DNA of 64,000 nucleotides from Candidatus Palauibacter polyketidifaciens (GTDB taxonomy: Bacteria; Gemmatimonadota; Gemmatimonadetes; Palauibacterales; Palauibacteraceae): contig NZ_CANPVO010000046.1 in the NCBI RefSeq assembly GCF_947581785.1, positions 1-64,000 on the forward strand, written 5' to 3'. Positions 44,741 through 53,309 of this stretch are shown one piece after another. The position numbers were made by a program, and so were the translations under genes. Position 1 is the stretch's first letter, and each line of letters opens with the position of its first letter. Under the pieces are notes generated by a model that worked only from the letters and a program-made list of their open reading frames with translations, searched no databases and had not been told where the DNA came from.

Positions 44741-46126
44741 ATGCGAACGACAGCGATGAGCCTTCGGACCGCGGTGCTGGCCGCGGCCTTCGTCCCCCCC
44801 GCTCCCTCCCCGGCGTACGGCGCCGTTCCCGCGATGGCGGTGGCCGACCATCCGGCGGCCCAGGAAGTGACCGCGATCCGGGCCGGCCGACTCATCGACG
44901 GCACGGGCCGGCCGGCTCGCGAGAACCAGGTCATCATTGTACGCGGAGAGCGGATCGAAGCCGTGGGCGACGCGTCGGCCATCGCCATCCCGGACGGCGC
45001 CCGGGTCGTCGACCTGGGCGGCCACACCGTGATGCCCGGGATCGTCGACGCGCACGCGCACCTCTCGATCCGGCCCGACATTCGCACGCTTCGGGGTCAG
45101 CTGGAAGGCATGGAGCAGCACGACGCCATGCAGATGGCGCGCATCGTGCGGAACATCCGGGTCCAACTCATGTCCGGTGTCACGAGCATCTACGTGGTCG
45201 GCGAGGTCCATTACAACGACATCCAGGCGTCGCAGGCCGTGGAGCAGGGGATCATTCCGGGCCCCCGGATCTATCCCAGCGGGAACTTCATCTCGACCAC
45301 CGCCGGCCACGGCCCGGCCGAGTACCGGACGACGAACGGGCCCTGGGAGATGCGCACATTCGTCCGACAGAACTACGAGATGGGCGCGCACCACATGAAG
45401 CTGACGATCACCGACCGCGCCAGGGTGGGTCCCAACAACGGCACCCCGTACGCTCCCGGCGAGAGCAACTACACGAAGGAAGAGATCGACGCCGCCGTGA
45501 ACGAGCTGCACCGGCTCGGGATCGAGGCCACCGCGCACGCGAACGGTCAGTCAATCCGCCTGGCGGTCGAGGCGGGAGTCAACTCGATCCAGCACGGGGG
45601 GAACCTCGACGAAGAACTGATGGACCTCATGGCGAGCCGCGACGTGGGGTTCGTGAACACGTACACCATCGGCTTCCAGAGCGTCTTCAACGAGTGGGGC
45701 TTCCTCGACAACGAAGCGGGCGACATCGGCGACTGGCTCGAGCGCGGACGCCAGGTGCACGAGCAGGAGCTGTCACGGAACGAGGGTCGTGCGCAGCGGC
45801 GCGTGGCCCGCCTGGGACAGCTCAGCCGCTCCAAGGAGAAGGGGGTCAAGGTCGGCATCGGGACGGACAGCATGCACGGCTACATGCTGCTCGAAATGGA
45901 GAATCTCGTCGCCGCCGGGTTCACGCCGCTCGAGGCGATCACCGCGGCCACGGGGCTGAACGCCGAGATCGTGGGGATCGAGGATGAAGTGGGCACGGTC
46001 GAGGTGGGCCGCTTCGCGGACATCATCGCGATCGATGGCCGGCCCGACGAGAATATCCGCGACATGGGGAACGTGGCGTTCATCATGGTCGGCGGCCGCG
46101 ACCAGTCCGCCCTCAGCTTCCGGTAA
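44741..46126 (+). CDS. exported amidohydrolase
   Basis: A 461-residue metal-dependent hydrolase with a signal peptide. GIVDAHAHLS is the HxH metal site, HHMKLTIT has the lysine that is carboxylated in binuclear members, followed by His in EATAHAN, His in SIQHGGNLD and Asp in VGIGTDSMHG. It is of the imidazolonepropionase-like group that includes prolidases and other peptide or amide hydrolases; substrate not predictable. The ATG at 44741 has GAGGAG 6 nt upstream, better than the ATG 30 nt earlier. The next gene is convergent, 9 nt away. Confidence 0.9.
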   Translation: MRTTAMSLRTAVLAAAFVPPAPSPAYGAVPAMAVADHPAAQEVTAIRAGRLIDGTGRPARENQVIIVRGERIEAVGDASAIAIPDGARVVDLGGHTVMPGIVDAHAHLSIRPDIRTLRGQLEGMEQHDAMQMARIVRNIRVQLMSGVTSIYVVGEVHYNDIQASQAVEQGIIPGPRIYPSGNFISTTAGHGPAEYRTTNGPWEMRTFVRQNYEMGAHHMKLTITDRARVGPNNGTPYAPGESNYTKEEIDAAVNELHRLGIEATAHANGQSIRLAVEAGVNSIQHGGNLDEELMDLMASRDVGFVNTYTIGFQSVFNEWGFLDNEAGDIGDWLERGRQVHEQELSRNEGRAQRRVARLGQLSRSKEKGVKVGIGTDSMHGYMLLEMENLVAAGFTPLEAITAATGLNAEIVGIEDEVGTVEVGRFADIIAIDGRPDENIRDMGNVAFIMVGGRDQSALSFR

Positions 46127-46135
46127 CCGGCGCGT

Positions 46136-47311
46136 CTACCAGGAGCGTGACGCTTCGTCGTGGAGCGTGGTGGGCAAGCTGTAGGACTGTTCGAAATCGC
46201 CTACGTTGGAGATGTCGAGCATCTCCATGTAGTCGTAGCCTTGGTCGAGTTTGTGGAATCCCGGAATCCACTCCAGTGCCGCCCTCCTCAACCGGTGCTT
46301 CAACCACAGCAGGGGAACCTGCGGGACCTTCCCGGATGGGGGAAACAGGAACTGGTCGGCCAGCTCGTCTCCGACCAGTTCCCGGCAAACCTGGTAGATG
46401 AACGTGGCGAACGGCCGGCGTTCCTTGGGATCCTTTACACCCAGCAGGAGCGGGGCACTGTTTACGATGCTGTTCGCCATGATGATGGCGTCGTCGTCCG
46501 GGATGGGCTCGCACAGCATCCCGATCTCGAATCTGCGGCGCGCCACGTCATAATCCTCGAAGAGGAGCGCCTCCGGGACGCCCATGATCCAGGCGGTGTA
46601 TCTCCACACATGGACGTAGCCTTCCCATTCCATGTCGCTGAATTTTGCGCCGAGGCGCTTGGCGTGCTGCAGGAGACGCGCCGAGAAAGTCGTGGAGGCG
46701 AGCATGATGTGAGCCGCACTGAGGGGCATGCCGTGAGCCGCCGCGTCCCATTCGTCCGAAGCCTCGAGCAACATCCTGGACTGTGCATGCACGAGTCGGA
46801 TTCGAAGCGTCAGCCTCCAGCCATCCCCGCCCGGTTCCATCCCGCCCGGGAGATACTGGTCGGCGAGGTGCAGCAGGTTCTGGCGAAGGCGGCGAACCCC
46901 GTTCTGCGTGATGCGCCCCCGGATCCTGAAGGACTTGCTGATCAGCGTCGAAAAGCCCTCGACGATCGCGGCCCCGGCCAGGGCTGCCGGAATGATGTTG
47001 GAATTGCGGATGAAGCCGCGCGTAGCCGCCTGGGCGAGGTCCGGATCGTACCAGTCCGGAACGACGGATACCTCGGCCACCAGTTCCCTGAGAGAGTCCG
47101 GGAGACCATCGGGCAACCGGAACGGATCCCGCAGGGCGGACGCTATGAGCGCGTGTACCTCGCCGGGGGCACAGGACGCCGCAAGATCCTCGACGACCCG
47201 ATCGGCAAGGGGATCTCCGAGCGTGGTATGACGGATGTAATCGTCCGCAAGCCGGGAATCGATGGCCCGCGCGGCCTCGTACCCGGGAACGTAGCTGGAC
47301 GGAATCCTCAT
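46136..47311 (-). CDS. DUF2236 / MpaB-type oxygenase-like protein
   Basis: A 391-residue protein of the family that includes latex-clearing protein and MpaB haem oxygenases: SSYVPGYEAARAIDSRLADDYIRHTTLGDPLAD at the N-terminus and WEGYVHVWRYTAWIMGVPEALL in the core, with a His/Arg pattern fitting haem binding. The ATG at 47311 starts next to this conserved part; a TTG at 47341 would add ten residues but overlaps a direct repeat. It is divergent from an RND permease gene. Enzymatic role unproven. Confidence 0.8.
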   Translation of the reverse strand: MRIPSSYVPGYEAARAIDSRLADDYIRHTTLGDPLADRVVEDLAASCAPGEVHALIASALRDPFRLPDGLPDSLRELVAEVSVVPDWYDPDLAQAATRGFIRNSNIIPAALAGAAIVEGFSTLISKSFRIRGRITQNGVRRLRQNLLHLADQYLPGGMEPGGDGWRLTLRIRLVHAQSRMLLEASDEWDAAAHGMPLSAAHIMLASTTFSARLLQHAKRLGAKFSDMEWEGYVHVWRYTAWIMGVPEALLFEDYDVARRRFEIGMLCEPIPDDDAIIMANSIVNSAPLLLGVKDPKERRPFATFIYQVCRELVGDELADQFLFPPSGKVPQVPLLWLKHRLRRAALEWIPGFHKLDQGYDYMEMLDISNVGDFEQSYSLPTTLHDEASRSW

Positions 47312-47327
47312 ACGTGAGTTGATCTCA

Positions 47328-47365
47328 TCTCCCCAATTCAACCCAAATGTCTCCCCATCTCAACC
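47328..47365. promoter_or_regulatory. pair of 16-bp direct repeats, 22 nt apart
   Basis: TCTCCCCAATTCAACC and TCTCCCCATCTCAACC (14 of 16 identical) lie two helical turns apart in the 237-nt divergent region between the DUF2236 and RND genes. The spacing suits an activator or repressor binding on one face of the DNA. Confidence 0.4.
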
Positions 47366-47548
47366 GAAGAGAATACGTTCGGACAACGAATGGCAAAAGT
47401 TTCGGGGACATGACGCCCGGGATCCGTCCGCCCGGCGCTCTGGCGAATCGGTCGCGCGCGGCGTAAACCGTTAGGCCTGCGAGCGTCGACAGTCAGGCCT
47501 GCGAGCGTTGGCTGAGGGGAGGTGGGACACATCACGGAAGAGCGCCGT

Positions 47549-50500
47549 GTGAGTGACGACGGTCACTTCGACCGAAGCAGTGTCCGGGGCCCCATCGGCT
47601 TCATGGCGAAGAACGGCATCGCCGCAAACGTGGTCATGCTGTTCCTCGTCCTCGCCGGCCTGGCCTCGGCCCGGAACCTGGTCCAGGAAGTCCTGCCCGA
47701 TTTTTCCCTGGACCGCGTCCAGATCGTCGTACCCTATCCCGGTGCGGCTCCCGAGGAGGTCGAGGAATCCATCGTCCGCCGGATCGAGGAGCAGATCCGG
47801 GCGGTGGACGGCCTGAGCCGGGTGGAAGCCACCGCGTCCGAGGGGCTCGCGTCGGTGATTGCGGAGTTCACCTCGGGAACGGACGTCAACCGCGCCCTCA
47901 ACGAGGTGAAGGCCGAAGTCGACCGCATTCCGACCTTCCCCGCCGCCGCCGAACGGCCCGAGATACGGGAGATCACGAGTCGGCAGAGCGTCCTTCGTCT
48001 CCTCGTGTACGGCGATGTCCCGGAGCGCACGCTCAAGGAGCTGGCGTACGGCATCGAGGAGGGCCTCTCCGCCCTTCCCGAGGTGTCGCTGGCCGAGATC
48101 AGCGGCGCCCGTCCGTATGAGATCTCGATCGAGGTGCCCCAGAGACGGCTCCGCGCCCTCGGTCTGACTCTGGACGACATCGCGTTTGCGGTGCGGCAGA
48201 GTTCGCTCGAACTGTCCGCCGGCCGGGTATCCACCAGTGGCGAGGACATCCTGGTTCGCACGCTGGGGCAGAACTACGAGCAGGTGGATTTTGAGGAGAT
48301 CATCCTCCTCGGCCGTCCGGACGGCACGTCGGTGCGGCTCGGCGAGGTCGCGACGGTGCGGGACGGCTTCGCCGACACCGATCTGAGCGTGCGCTACAAC
48401 GGGCAGACCGCGGTTCGGGTCGATGTCTACCGGACCTCCGATGAGCAGGTGCTGGACATCGCCGAAGCCGTAAAGCGGTATCTCGACATCGAAGTCGTGC
48501 CGGCCCTGCCCGAAGGCGTCTCGGTGGACCTGTGGAAGGATGATTCGGAGGAAGTCAGCGGGCGTCTCGGCCTCATGACGGAGAACGCTCTGATCGGGTT
48601 CGCGCTCGTCTTCGTGGCGCTGGCGCTCTTCCTGGAGATCCGACTCGCCATTTGGGTGGCCGTGGGTTTGGCCGTCTCCTTCATGGGCGCGTTCCTCGTG
48701 ATGGGCTTCCTGGGCATCTCGATCAACATGTTCTCGCTGATGGCGCTCGTGCTGGCGCTGGGCATCGTCGTGGACGACGCGATCGTCGTTGGAGAGAGCA
48801 TCTTCGCGGAGAGAGAGCGGGGATACCGGGGACTTGCGGCCGCCATCCGCGGCACGCGCCGCGTCAGCACTCCCGTCATATTCTCGGTTCTCACGACGAT
48901 CACGGCCTTCGCCGCGCTGCTGAACGCCCCCGGCCCGCAGGGAGAACTCGGCCGCGGGATTCCACTCGTGGTGATCGCGGTGCTCGTGATCTCGCTGATG
49001 GAATCGCTGCTCGTTCTCCCGAACCACCTCTCCCACCTGGCGGCCCCCGGCCGCGTGCGGAGGTCCGGCGCCGCCCATCGGATGCTGGAGCGGGCCCAGG
49101 GTGCGGTTGACCGGACCATGAAGCGAATCGCGGACGGACCCCTCGACCGCGGGCTCCGCGTTGCGACGGAGCAGCCCTCCATCATCCTCGCCGCGGCGGC
49201 CGGTCTGCTCGTGATCTCGATGGGGACGGTGGCGTCGGGCATCGTACCCAACCAGTTCATCACCCCGATCGAGGGCGATGTCGTCTCGGCGAACCTGGAG
49301 ATGCCGACGGGGACCCCGGCCGAGCGCACCGCCCGGATCGTCGCGGAAATCGAAGCCGCGGGACACCGGGCCGTGGCCCGCCTCGCGGAGGATGAGGCTG
49401 GAGGCGAGGATCCGCTGGGGTTCGACGTCGCCGTCACCGTGGGCGAGTTGGCGGCGCTGTACGATCCTCTCGGCGGGGACGCGGTGGAGGCGGCTCGAGG
49501 CCACCTCGGCACGGTGCAGTTCAAGCTCCACGACTGGAACAGCCGGGGCATCGCCGCGTCCACCTTTGAACGCGTGTGGCGGGAGGAGGTCGGCGTCGCG
49601 GCCGAAGCGAAATCGCTCTCGATCTCATCGAACCTTCTGGGTCTGGGGCTGCCCGTTCACTACGAACTGTCCCATCCGGATCCGGATCGCCTGGAGGCTA
49701 TTGCGGGTGAATTCGCGGCTGAACTGACGGCCATGGAGGGGACCTTCGACGTTCGGAGCAACCTCGATGAAGGGTTTCGGGAGCTTCAGTTGGAGTTGAA
49801 TCCGGAGGGCCGCTCCCTGAACCTGACGCTCGACCGCTTCGCGACGCAGGTGCGCTCGGCCTTTTTCGGGACGGAAGCGCTCAGGGTGCCTCGGGGGCGC
49901 GAAGACATGCGCGTGTGGGTCCGGCTTCCCGAGGAGGAGCGTAACTCGGCGGCCGACGTCGAGAACTACCTCGTCCGCACGCCGGGGGGCGAAGTGCCGC
50001 TTGGTCAGATCGCGTCCGCCGGATTTTCCCGCTCGTCAGCCGCCATCCACCGGGTCGACGGACGCCGCGCCGTGACGATCACCGCGGACGTGGATCCGCG
50101 CATCGCCACTGGCCAGCAGGTGAACGCCAAGCTGGACAACGAAGTCCTCGCGCGACTGACGGGCGAGAACCCGGATCTCGCCTACACGTACGGCGGTCAG
50201 AGGAAGGAGCAGGATCACGCGATCTCCGTGCTGGGCCGGTCGCTCATTCTCGCTCTCCTCATCATGTACAGCCTGATGGCGATCCCGTTCGGCTCGTACA
50301 CGCAGCCCCTCATCATCATGGCCGCCGTTCCGCTCGGCGCGATCGGCGCGCTCGCCGGCCACATGCTGCTCGGTCTCAGTTGGGGACTGTGGTCGCTGTA
50401 CGGACTCGTCGGCGTCTTCGGCGTGGTCGTGAACGACTCGCTCATGATGATCCGGTTCATCAACGACCTCAGGGACTCCGGCCTCGAGCCCGCGGATGCG

Positions 50501-50746
50501 GTCATCAGCGGGGCCAAGGAGAGATTCCGGGCAATCATGCTCACGTCGATTACCACATTCCTGGGCGTGGCCCCGCTGGTTTTCGAGACGAGCACGTACG
50601 CTCAGCACCTCGTTCCGCTGGCGACCTCCGTCGGCTTCGGCGTGTTCATCGCTACGATCCTCCTCATGGTCGTCGTGCCCGCGCTGGTGATGACGCAGTA
50701 CAACCTCGAGGCGCGGCGGGAACGCTGGCGGCTGGCGCGCGCCTGA
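47549..50746 (+). CDS. RND efflux permease, copy 1
   Basis: A 1065-residue HAE-type RND pump. Twelve predicted helices with two large periplasmic loops; TM4 has LALGIVVDDAIVVGE with the proton-relay Asp pair, and the C-terminal half repeats the fold (VVNDSLMMIRFINDL). It should export hydrophobic compounds using proton flow. Such pumps need a periplasmic adapter and outer-membrane channel; neither is encoded nearby. The GTG at 47549 has GGAAGAG at 6 nt; a GTG at 47522 is an alternative. The squalene synthase-like gene converges 27 nt past its end. Confidence 0.93.
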   Translation: MSDDGHFDRSSVRGPIGFMAKNGIAANVVMLFLVLAGLASARNLVQEVLPDFSLDRVQIVVPYPGAAPEEVEESIVRRIEEQIRAVDGLSRVEATASEGLASVIAEFTSGTDVNRALNEVKAEVDRIPTFPAAAERPEIREITSRQSVLRLLVYGDVPERTLKELAYGIEEGLSALPEVSLAEISGARPYEISIEVPQRRLRALGLTLDDIAFAVRQSSLELSAGRVSTSGEDILVRTLGQNYEQVDFEEIILLGRPDGTSVRLGEVATVRDGFADTDLSVRYNGQTAVRVDVYRTSDEQVLDIAEAVKRYLDIEVVPALPEGVSVDLWKDDSEEVSGRLGLMTENALIGFALVFVALALFLEIRLAIWVAVGLAVSFMGAFLVMGFLGISINMFSLMALVLALGIVVDDAIVVGESIFAERERGYRGLAAAIRGTRRVSTPVIFSVLTTITAFAALLNAPGPQGELGRGIPLVVIAVLVISLMESLLVLPNHLSHLAAPGRVRRSGAAHRMLERAQGAVDRTMKRIADGPLDRGLRVATEQPSIILAAAAGLLVISMGTVASGIVPNQFITPIEGDVVSANLEMPTGTPAERTARIVAEIEAAGHRAVARLAEDEAGGEDPLGFDVAVTVGELAALYDPLGGDAVEAARGHLGTVQFKLHDWNSRGIAASTFERVWREEVGVAAEAKSLSISSNLLGLGLPVHYELSHPDPDRLEAIAGEFAAELTAMEGTFDVRSNLDEGFRELQLELNPEGRSLNLTLDRFATQVRSAFFGTEALRVPRGREDMRVWVRLPEEERNSAADVENYLVRTPGGEVPLGQIASAGFSRSSAAIHRVDGRRAVTITADVDPRIATGQQVNAKLDNEVLARLTGENPDLAYTYGGQRKEQDHAISVLGRSLILALLIMYSLMAIPFGSYTQPLIIMAAVPLGAIGALAGHMLLGLSWGLWSLYGLVGVFGVVVNDSLMMIRFINDLRDSGLEPADAVISGAKERFRAIMLTSITTFLGVAPLVFETSTYAQHLVPLATSVGFGVFIATILLMVVVPALVMTQYNLEARRERWRLARA

Positions 50747-50773
50747 TCGCCGGCTGCCGAATCGCGGTGGCTG

Positions 50774-51745
50774 TCAGGCGCCCCGGGCGGCGAGCCGCCG
50801 GCAGTACCGCGCGATCCAGCGATTGGAGAAGCCGAAGAGCTTCGCGCGGCGCGTGATCGCGAGGACCTCCCGCCGGGACATCTTCGTCTCCCGGTCCAGC
50901 ACCTCCGGATTCGTGCGGCTGATGGCCAGGGTCCGCACGGCGAAGAGGAGCGGGAGCAGGCAGAAGAGGCGCACCCGGTGGTACCGTCGTGGGATCATCC
51001 GCATGTAGCTCCGCGCCGCCGCCAGGTGGCGGTCGGCCTTCTCCACGAGTCGCTCGAGCACGGTCATCGCCGCCGCGTGGTTCGCGGGCTCGAACAGTTC
51101 GCGGGGATCCATGCCGTCGGGGAGGAAGGACGCGGGCACGTACACCCAGCCGCGATGCCGGTCTTCGTGCAGCCCCCTGATCACGTTGACTGTCTGCAGC
51201 GCGAGGCCGAACTCCCGTCCCAACGCCATCATTCGGGCATGGTCCCTCCCGACGCCCGGCAACCGATGGACGAACAGTTCCGTCAGCAGATGGCCCACCC
51301 GCCCCGCGACCTCGTGCATGTAGTCGTCCAGATCCTCCTCGGTCTCGAACTTCGACCCCCGCTCCGTCCACCGCGCCATCCCGGCGCTGGATTCCCGCAC
51401 TCGGCGCACGACGATCTCCCGGGCCTCGGGCGCCAGACGGTCGAGTCCCTCCAGAACGCGCGCCGTGTGCCGGGCCACGGACGCGTCCGGGGTGTCTTCC
51501 GCGGCTTCTCCCAGGCGATCGATGAGCGCCGCGCGACCGGGACCTCCGTCGAGCACGCGCCGCCACTCTTCCAGCAGGAAGACCTTCTCGTCCCCCGCGA
51601 TTTCCTGGTTGTCCTCCAGGTAGTCGGAGACGCGCAACAGCAGGTAGGCCACGGTGATCTCGCCCCGCAGCGGGTGCGGGAGGATCTCGATGCCGACCGC
51701 AAACGTGCGGCTCGCACGCACGAGAAGTTCGTGAAGGGTGGTCAT
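50774..51745 (-). CDS. squalene/phytoene synthase-like protein
   Basis: A 323-residue head-to-head prenyl synthase fold. SDYLEDNQEIAGD has the first Asp-rich motif. The second reads NVIRGLHEDRHRGWVYVP, where canonical enzymes have RDxxED, so one Asp is replaced by Gly. It may make a squalene- or phytoene-type product or a related condensation, or may have lost the first half-reaction. The ATG forms an ATGA overlap with the stop of the broken M24-like gene. The longer frame upstream is a shadow of that gene. A FAD enzyme of the amine oxidase/desaturase type is 4 kb away. Confidence 0.85.
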   Translation of the reverse strand: MTTLHELLVRASRTFAVGIEILPHPLRGEITVAYLLLRVSDYLEDNQEIAGDEKVFLLEEWRRVLDGGPGRAALIDRLGEAAEDTPDASVARHTARVLEGLDRLAPEAREIVVRRVRESSAGMARWTERGSKFETEEDLDDYMHEVAGRVGHLLTELFVHRLPGVGRDHARMMALGREFGLALQTVNVIRGLHEDRHRGWVYVPASFLPDGMDPRELFEPANHAAAMTVLERLVEKADRHLAAARSYMRMIPRRYHRVRLFCLLPLLFAVRTLAISRTNPEVLDRETKMSRREVLAITRRAKLFGFSNRWIARYCRRLAARGA

Positions 51746-52462
51746 ATCCCGGGACGGCTCCGGGTCAAGAAACGGTCGCGCGCGGTGATGCCGACCCGGA
51801 TCGCGCGGCGCGACACTTCCCGCGCTTCCATCGCCCGGTCGAACGCGTTCTGCACGCCCGGCATCGCCTCCGTCTCCTCCGGCCGCATCACGTAGGCGAC
51901 ACGCTCGAGCAGCCGGTCCATGAGCCACCATGCCACGTCCCGTAGCGTCGTGACGCCGGGCGTGACGACTTCGTTCGAGAGGGCCGTTCCGCGAGTTCGC
52001 GCGAGATCTCGCCCGCCTCGGCGAAGCCCGCGATCTCCGATGCGACGCGGCGTGACCCGAAGTCGGAGACGAGCTTCTCCGCGGAGACGAAGCGCGACGC
52101 CCACGGTTCGCCCAGCGTCTCCGCGAGGTGCTGGTAACCGGTATGGGAGAGTCCGTCGGCCGCGCCGATGTTGGATCCCATGTTGAGGCCGATCCGCTCC
52201 GGATCCCGCTCGGCGACGAACTCCCGAAGATCGAAGTTGCCGCTGACGATGTCGTAGGCGCCGTTTCCGGCCAGCAGGTATCCGCCGATTCCCAGGGCGG
52301 CGCGTTCGACCCGGTCTCCGCCGCGGTCGGTGAAGATGTAGTACCCGATGGGATTCACGTACCCGGGCCCGAAGTCGGGGGTGAGCGGATCGTCGAGTCC
52401 CTCCTTGCGCACGGTGATCCACATGTCGATCCCGTTCTCGCGCATCTCTTCTAGAGATCTCT
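51742..52462 (-). pseudogene. broken M24-type peptidase gene
   Basis: The N-terminal part reads EEMRENGIDMWITVRKEGL, then LGIGGYLLAGNGAYDIV, then GYQHLAETLGEPWASRFVSAEKL as in Xaa-Pro aminopeptidase-like proteins. Near 51983 a single G appears to be lost, shifting the frame; the second frame continues LSNEVVTPGVTTLRDVAWWLMDRLL and NAFDRAMEAREVSRRAI. The 5' end is cut at the PIN gene and the metal-binding C-terminal part is missing. It cannot be active. Its stop overlaps the synthase start by 4 nt. Confidence 0.82.
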
Positions 52463-52864
52463 CGGCCAGAGTTGCGGCTGCCCCTCCAGGGATACGGCTC
52501 CAAAATCGCCCAAGTCGACAGTCGCAATCGCCCGCGCGCGTAGGCGTTCGGCCACGGCCATGACCACGCCGTCCACCAGCCCGAGACGCAGAGAACGGTA
52601 GGATACGTTCAACTCCTCCGCTCGCTGCAGATCGGCGAATCTTCCCCACTCGATGGTGAACTTTCCACGGGCGAGGTCCTCACGCAGAGCAGCCGCTACA
52701 CCCCGCCCCAGCCTCGCTGCGGCGATGTAGTCCAGTTCCGGGAGGATGGCCCAGGGGAGGATCCACTCTCCGGGTCGCAGCTCGTAGGCATCGCGTAGCG
52801 TGTCATGATCCCGTGCCCCGCGGTCGAGCAGCGCCACCATTGCGCTGGTGTCCGCGACAATCAC
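52451..52864 (-). CDS. PIN-domain toxin, second module
   Basis: A 137-residue PIN protein. Acidic residues: Asp in MIVADTSAMVALL (5), Glu in LPELDYIAA (about 43), Asp in LGLVDGVVMAVAE (98) and Asp in ATVDLGDFG (116). It should be a Mg-dependent RNase toxin paired with the RHH protein upstream, with which it overlaps by 4 nt (ATGA). Its 3' end runs into the start of the broken M24-like gene, so insertion or loss of DNA there left the toxin intact. Confidence 0.88.
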   Translation of the reverse strand: MIVADTSAMVALLDRGARDHDTLRDAYELRPGEWILPWAILPELDYIAAARLGRGVAAALREDLARGKFTIEWGRFADLQRAEELNVSYRSLRLGLVDGVVMAVAERLRARAIATVDLGDFGAVSLEGQPQLWPRDL

Positions 52865-53175
52865 GCGCGGTCGCCGTGCTGCCCGGTGCGGCCGTCCGGC
52901 GCTCCCGGTTCACCGTCCGCTTCCAGCCCGTCTCCGACGGGCGTGTCCTCACCGAATCCGTGGAGGTAGTCTTCGTATCGTTCGGCCAGATGCGGCATGC
53001 CGCTGTCGCCCATTCCGATGCTGCGCGGCAGAAGGGCCCGTACCTTGCGTGTGGTGTATTCGCCCACCGCTTCACGGATCAGTTCCGCCGCCGAGCGGTT
53101 CTCGGCGTCGGCGATTGACTTCAGCCTCCCGTAGTCCGTCGCGCGCAGGTAAACCGTCGTCTTGATTCTACTCAT
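52861..53175 (-). CDS. ribbon-helix-helix antitoxin
   Basis: A 104-residue protein. The first 45 residues form a ribbon-helix-helix DNA-binding fold: IKTTVYLRATDYGRLKSIADAENRSAAELIREAVGEY. The acidic C-terminal tail (ERYEDYLHGFGEDTPVG) should wrap the PIN toxin. The start at 53175 matches the fold; a longer frame upstream was rejected. The region before it has promoter and operator features and no Shine-Dalgarno sequence, so a leaderless transcript is likely. Confidence 0.88.
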   Translation of the reverse strand: MSRIKTTVYLRATDYGRLKSIADAENRSAAELIREAVGEYTTRKVRALLPRSIGMGDSGMPHLAERYEDYLHGFGEDTPVGDGLEADGEPGAPDGRTGQHGDRA

Positions 53176-53181
53176 TTGTAT

Positions 53182-53210
53182 ATGGTATATGGCTACCAGC
53201 CATCGGGCAA
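53182..53210 (-). promoter_or_regulatory. putative promoter and operator of the RHH/PIN module
   Basis: On the minus strand TTGCCC and TACCAT are separated by 17 nt, and the -10 box ends 6 nt before the start codon. An inverted repeat, GGTA and TACC around 6 nt (53184-53197), overlaps the promoter, as expected for autorepression. Confidence 0.45.
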
Positions 53211-53309
53211 CACGGCTCGCGACCGGCTCGTTCGGTGCCGTGCTCGCCCCGGAGTGACGCTTCTTCTCTCTCCACTGGCAGCGGGTGGGCGAGGGGGACA
53301 TTATCGGGC

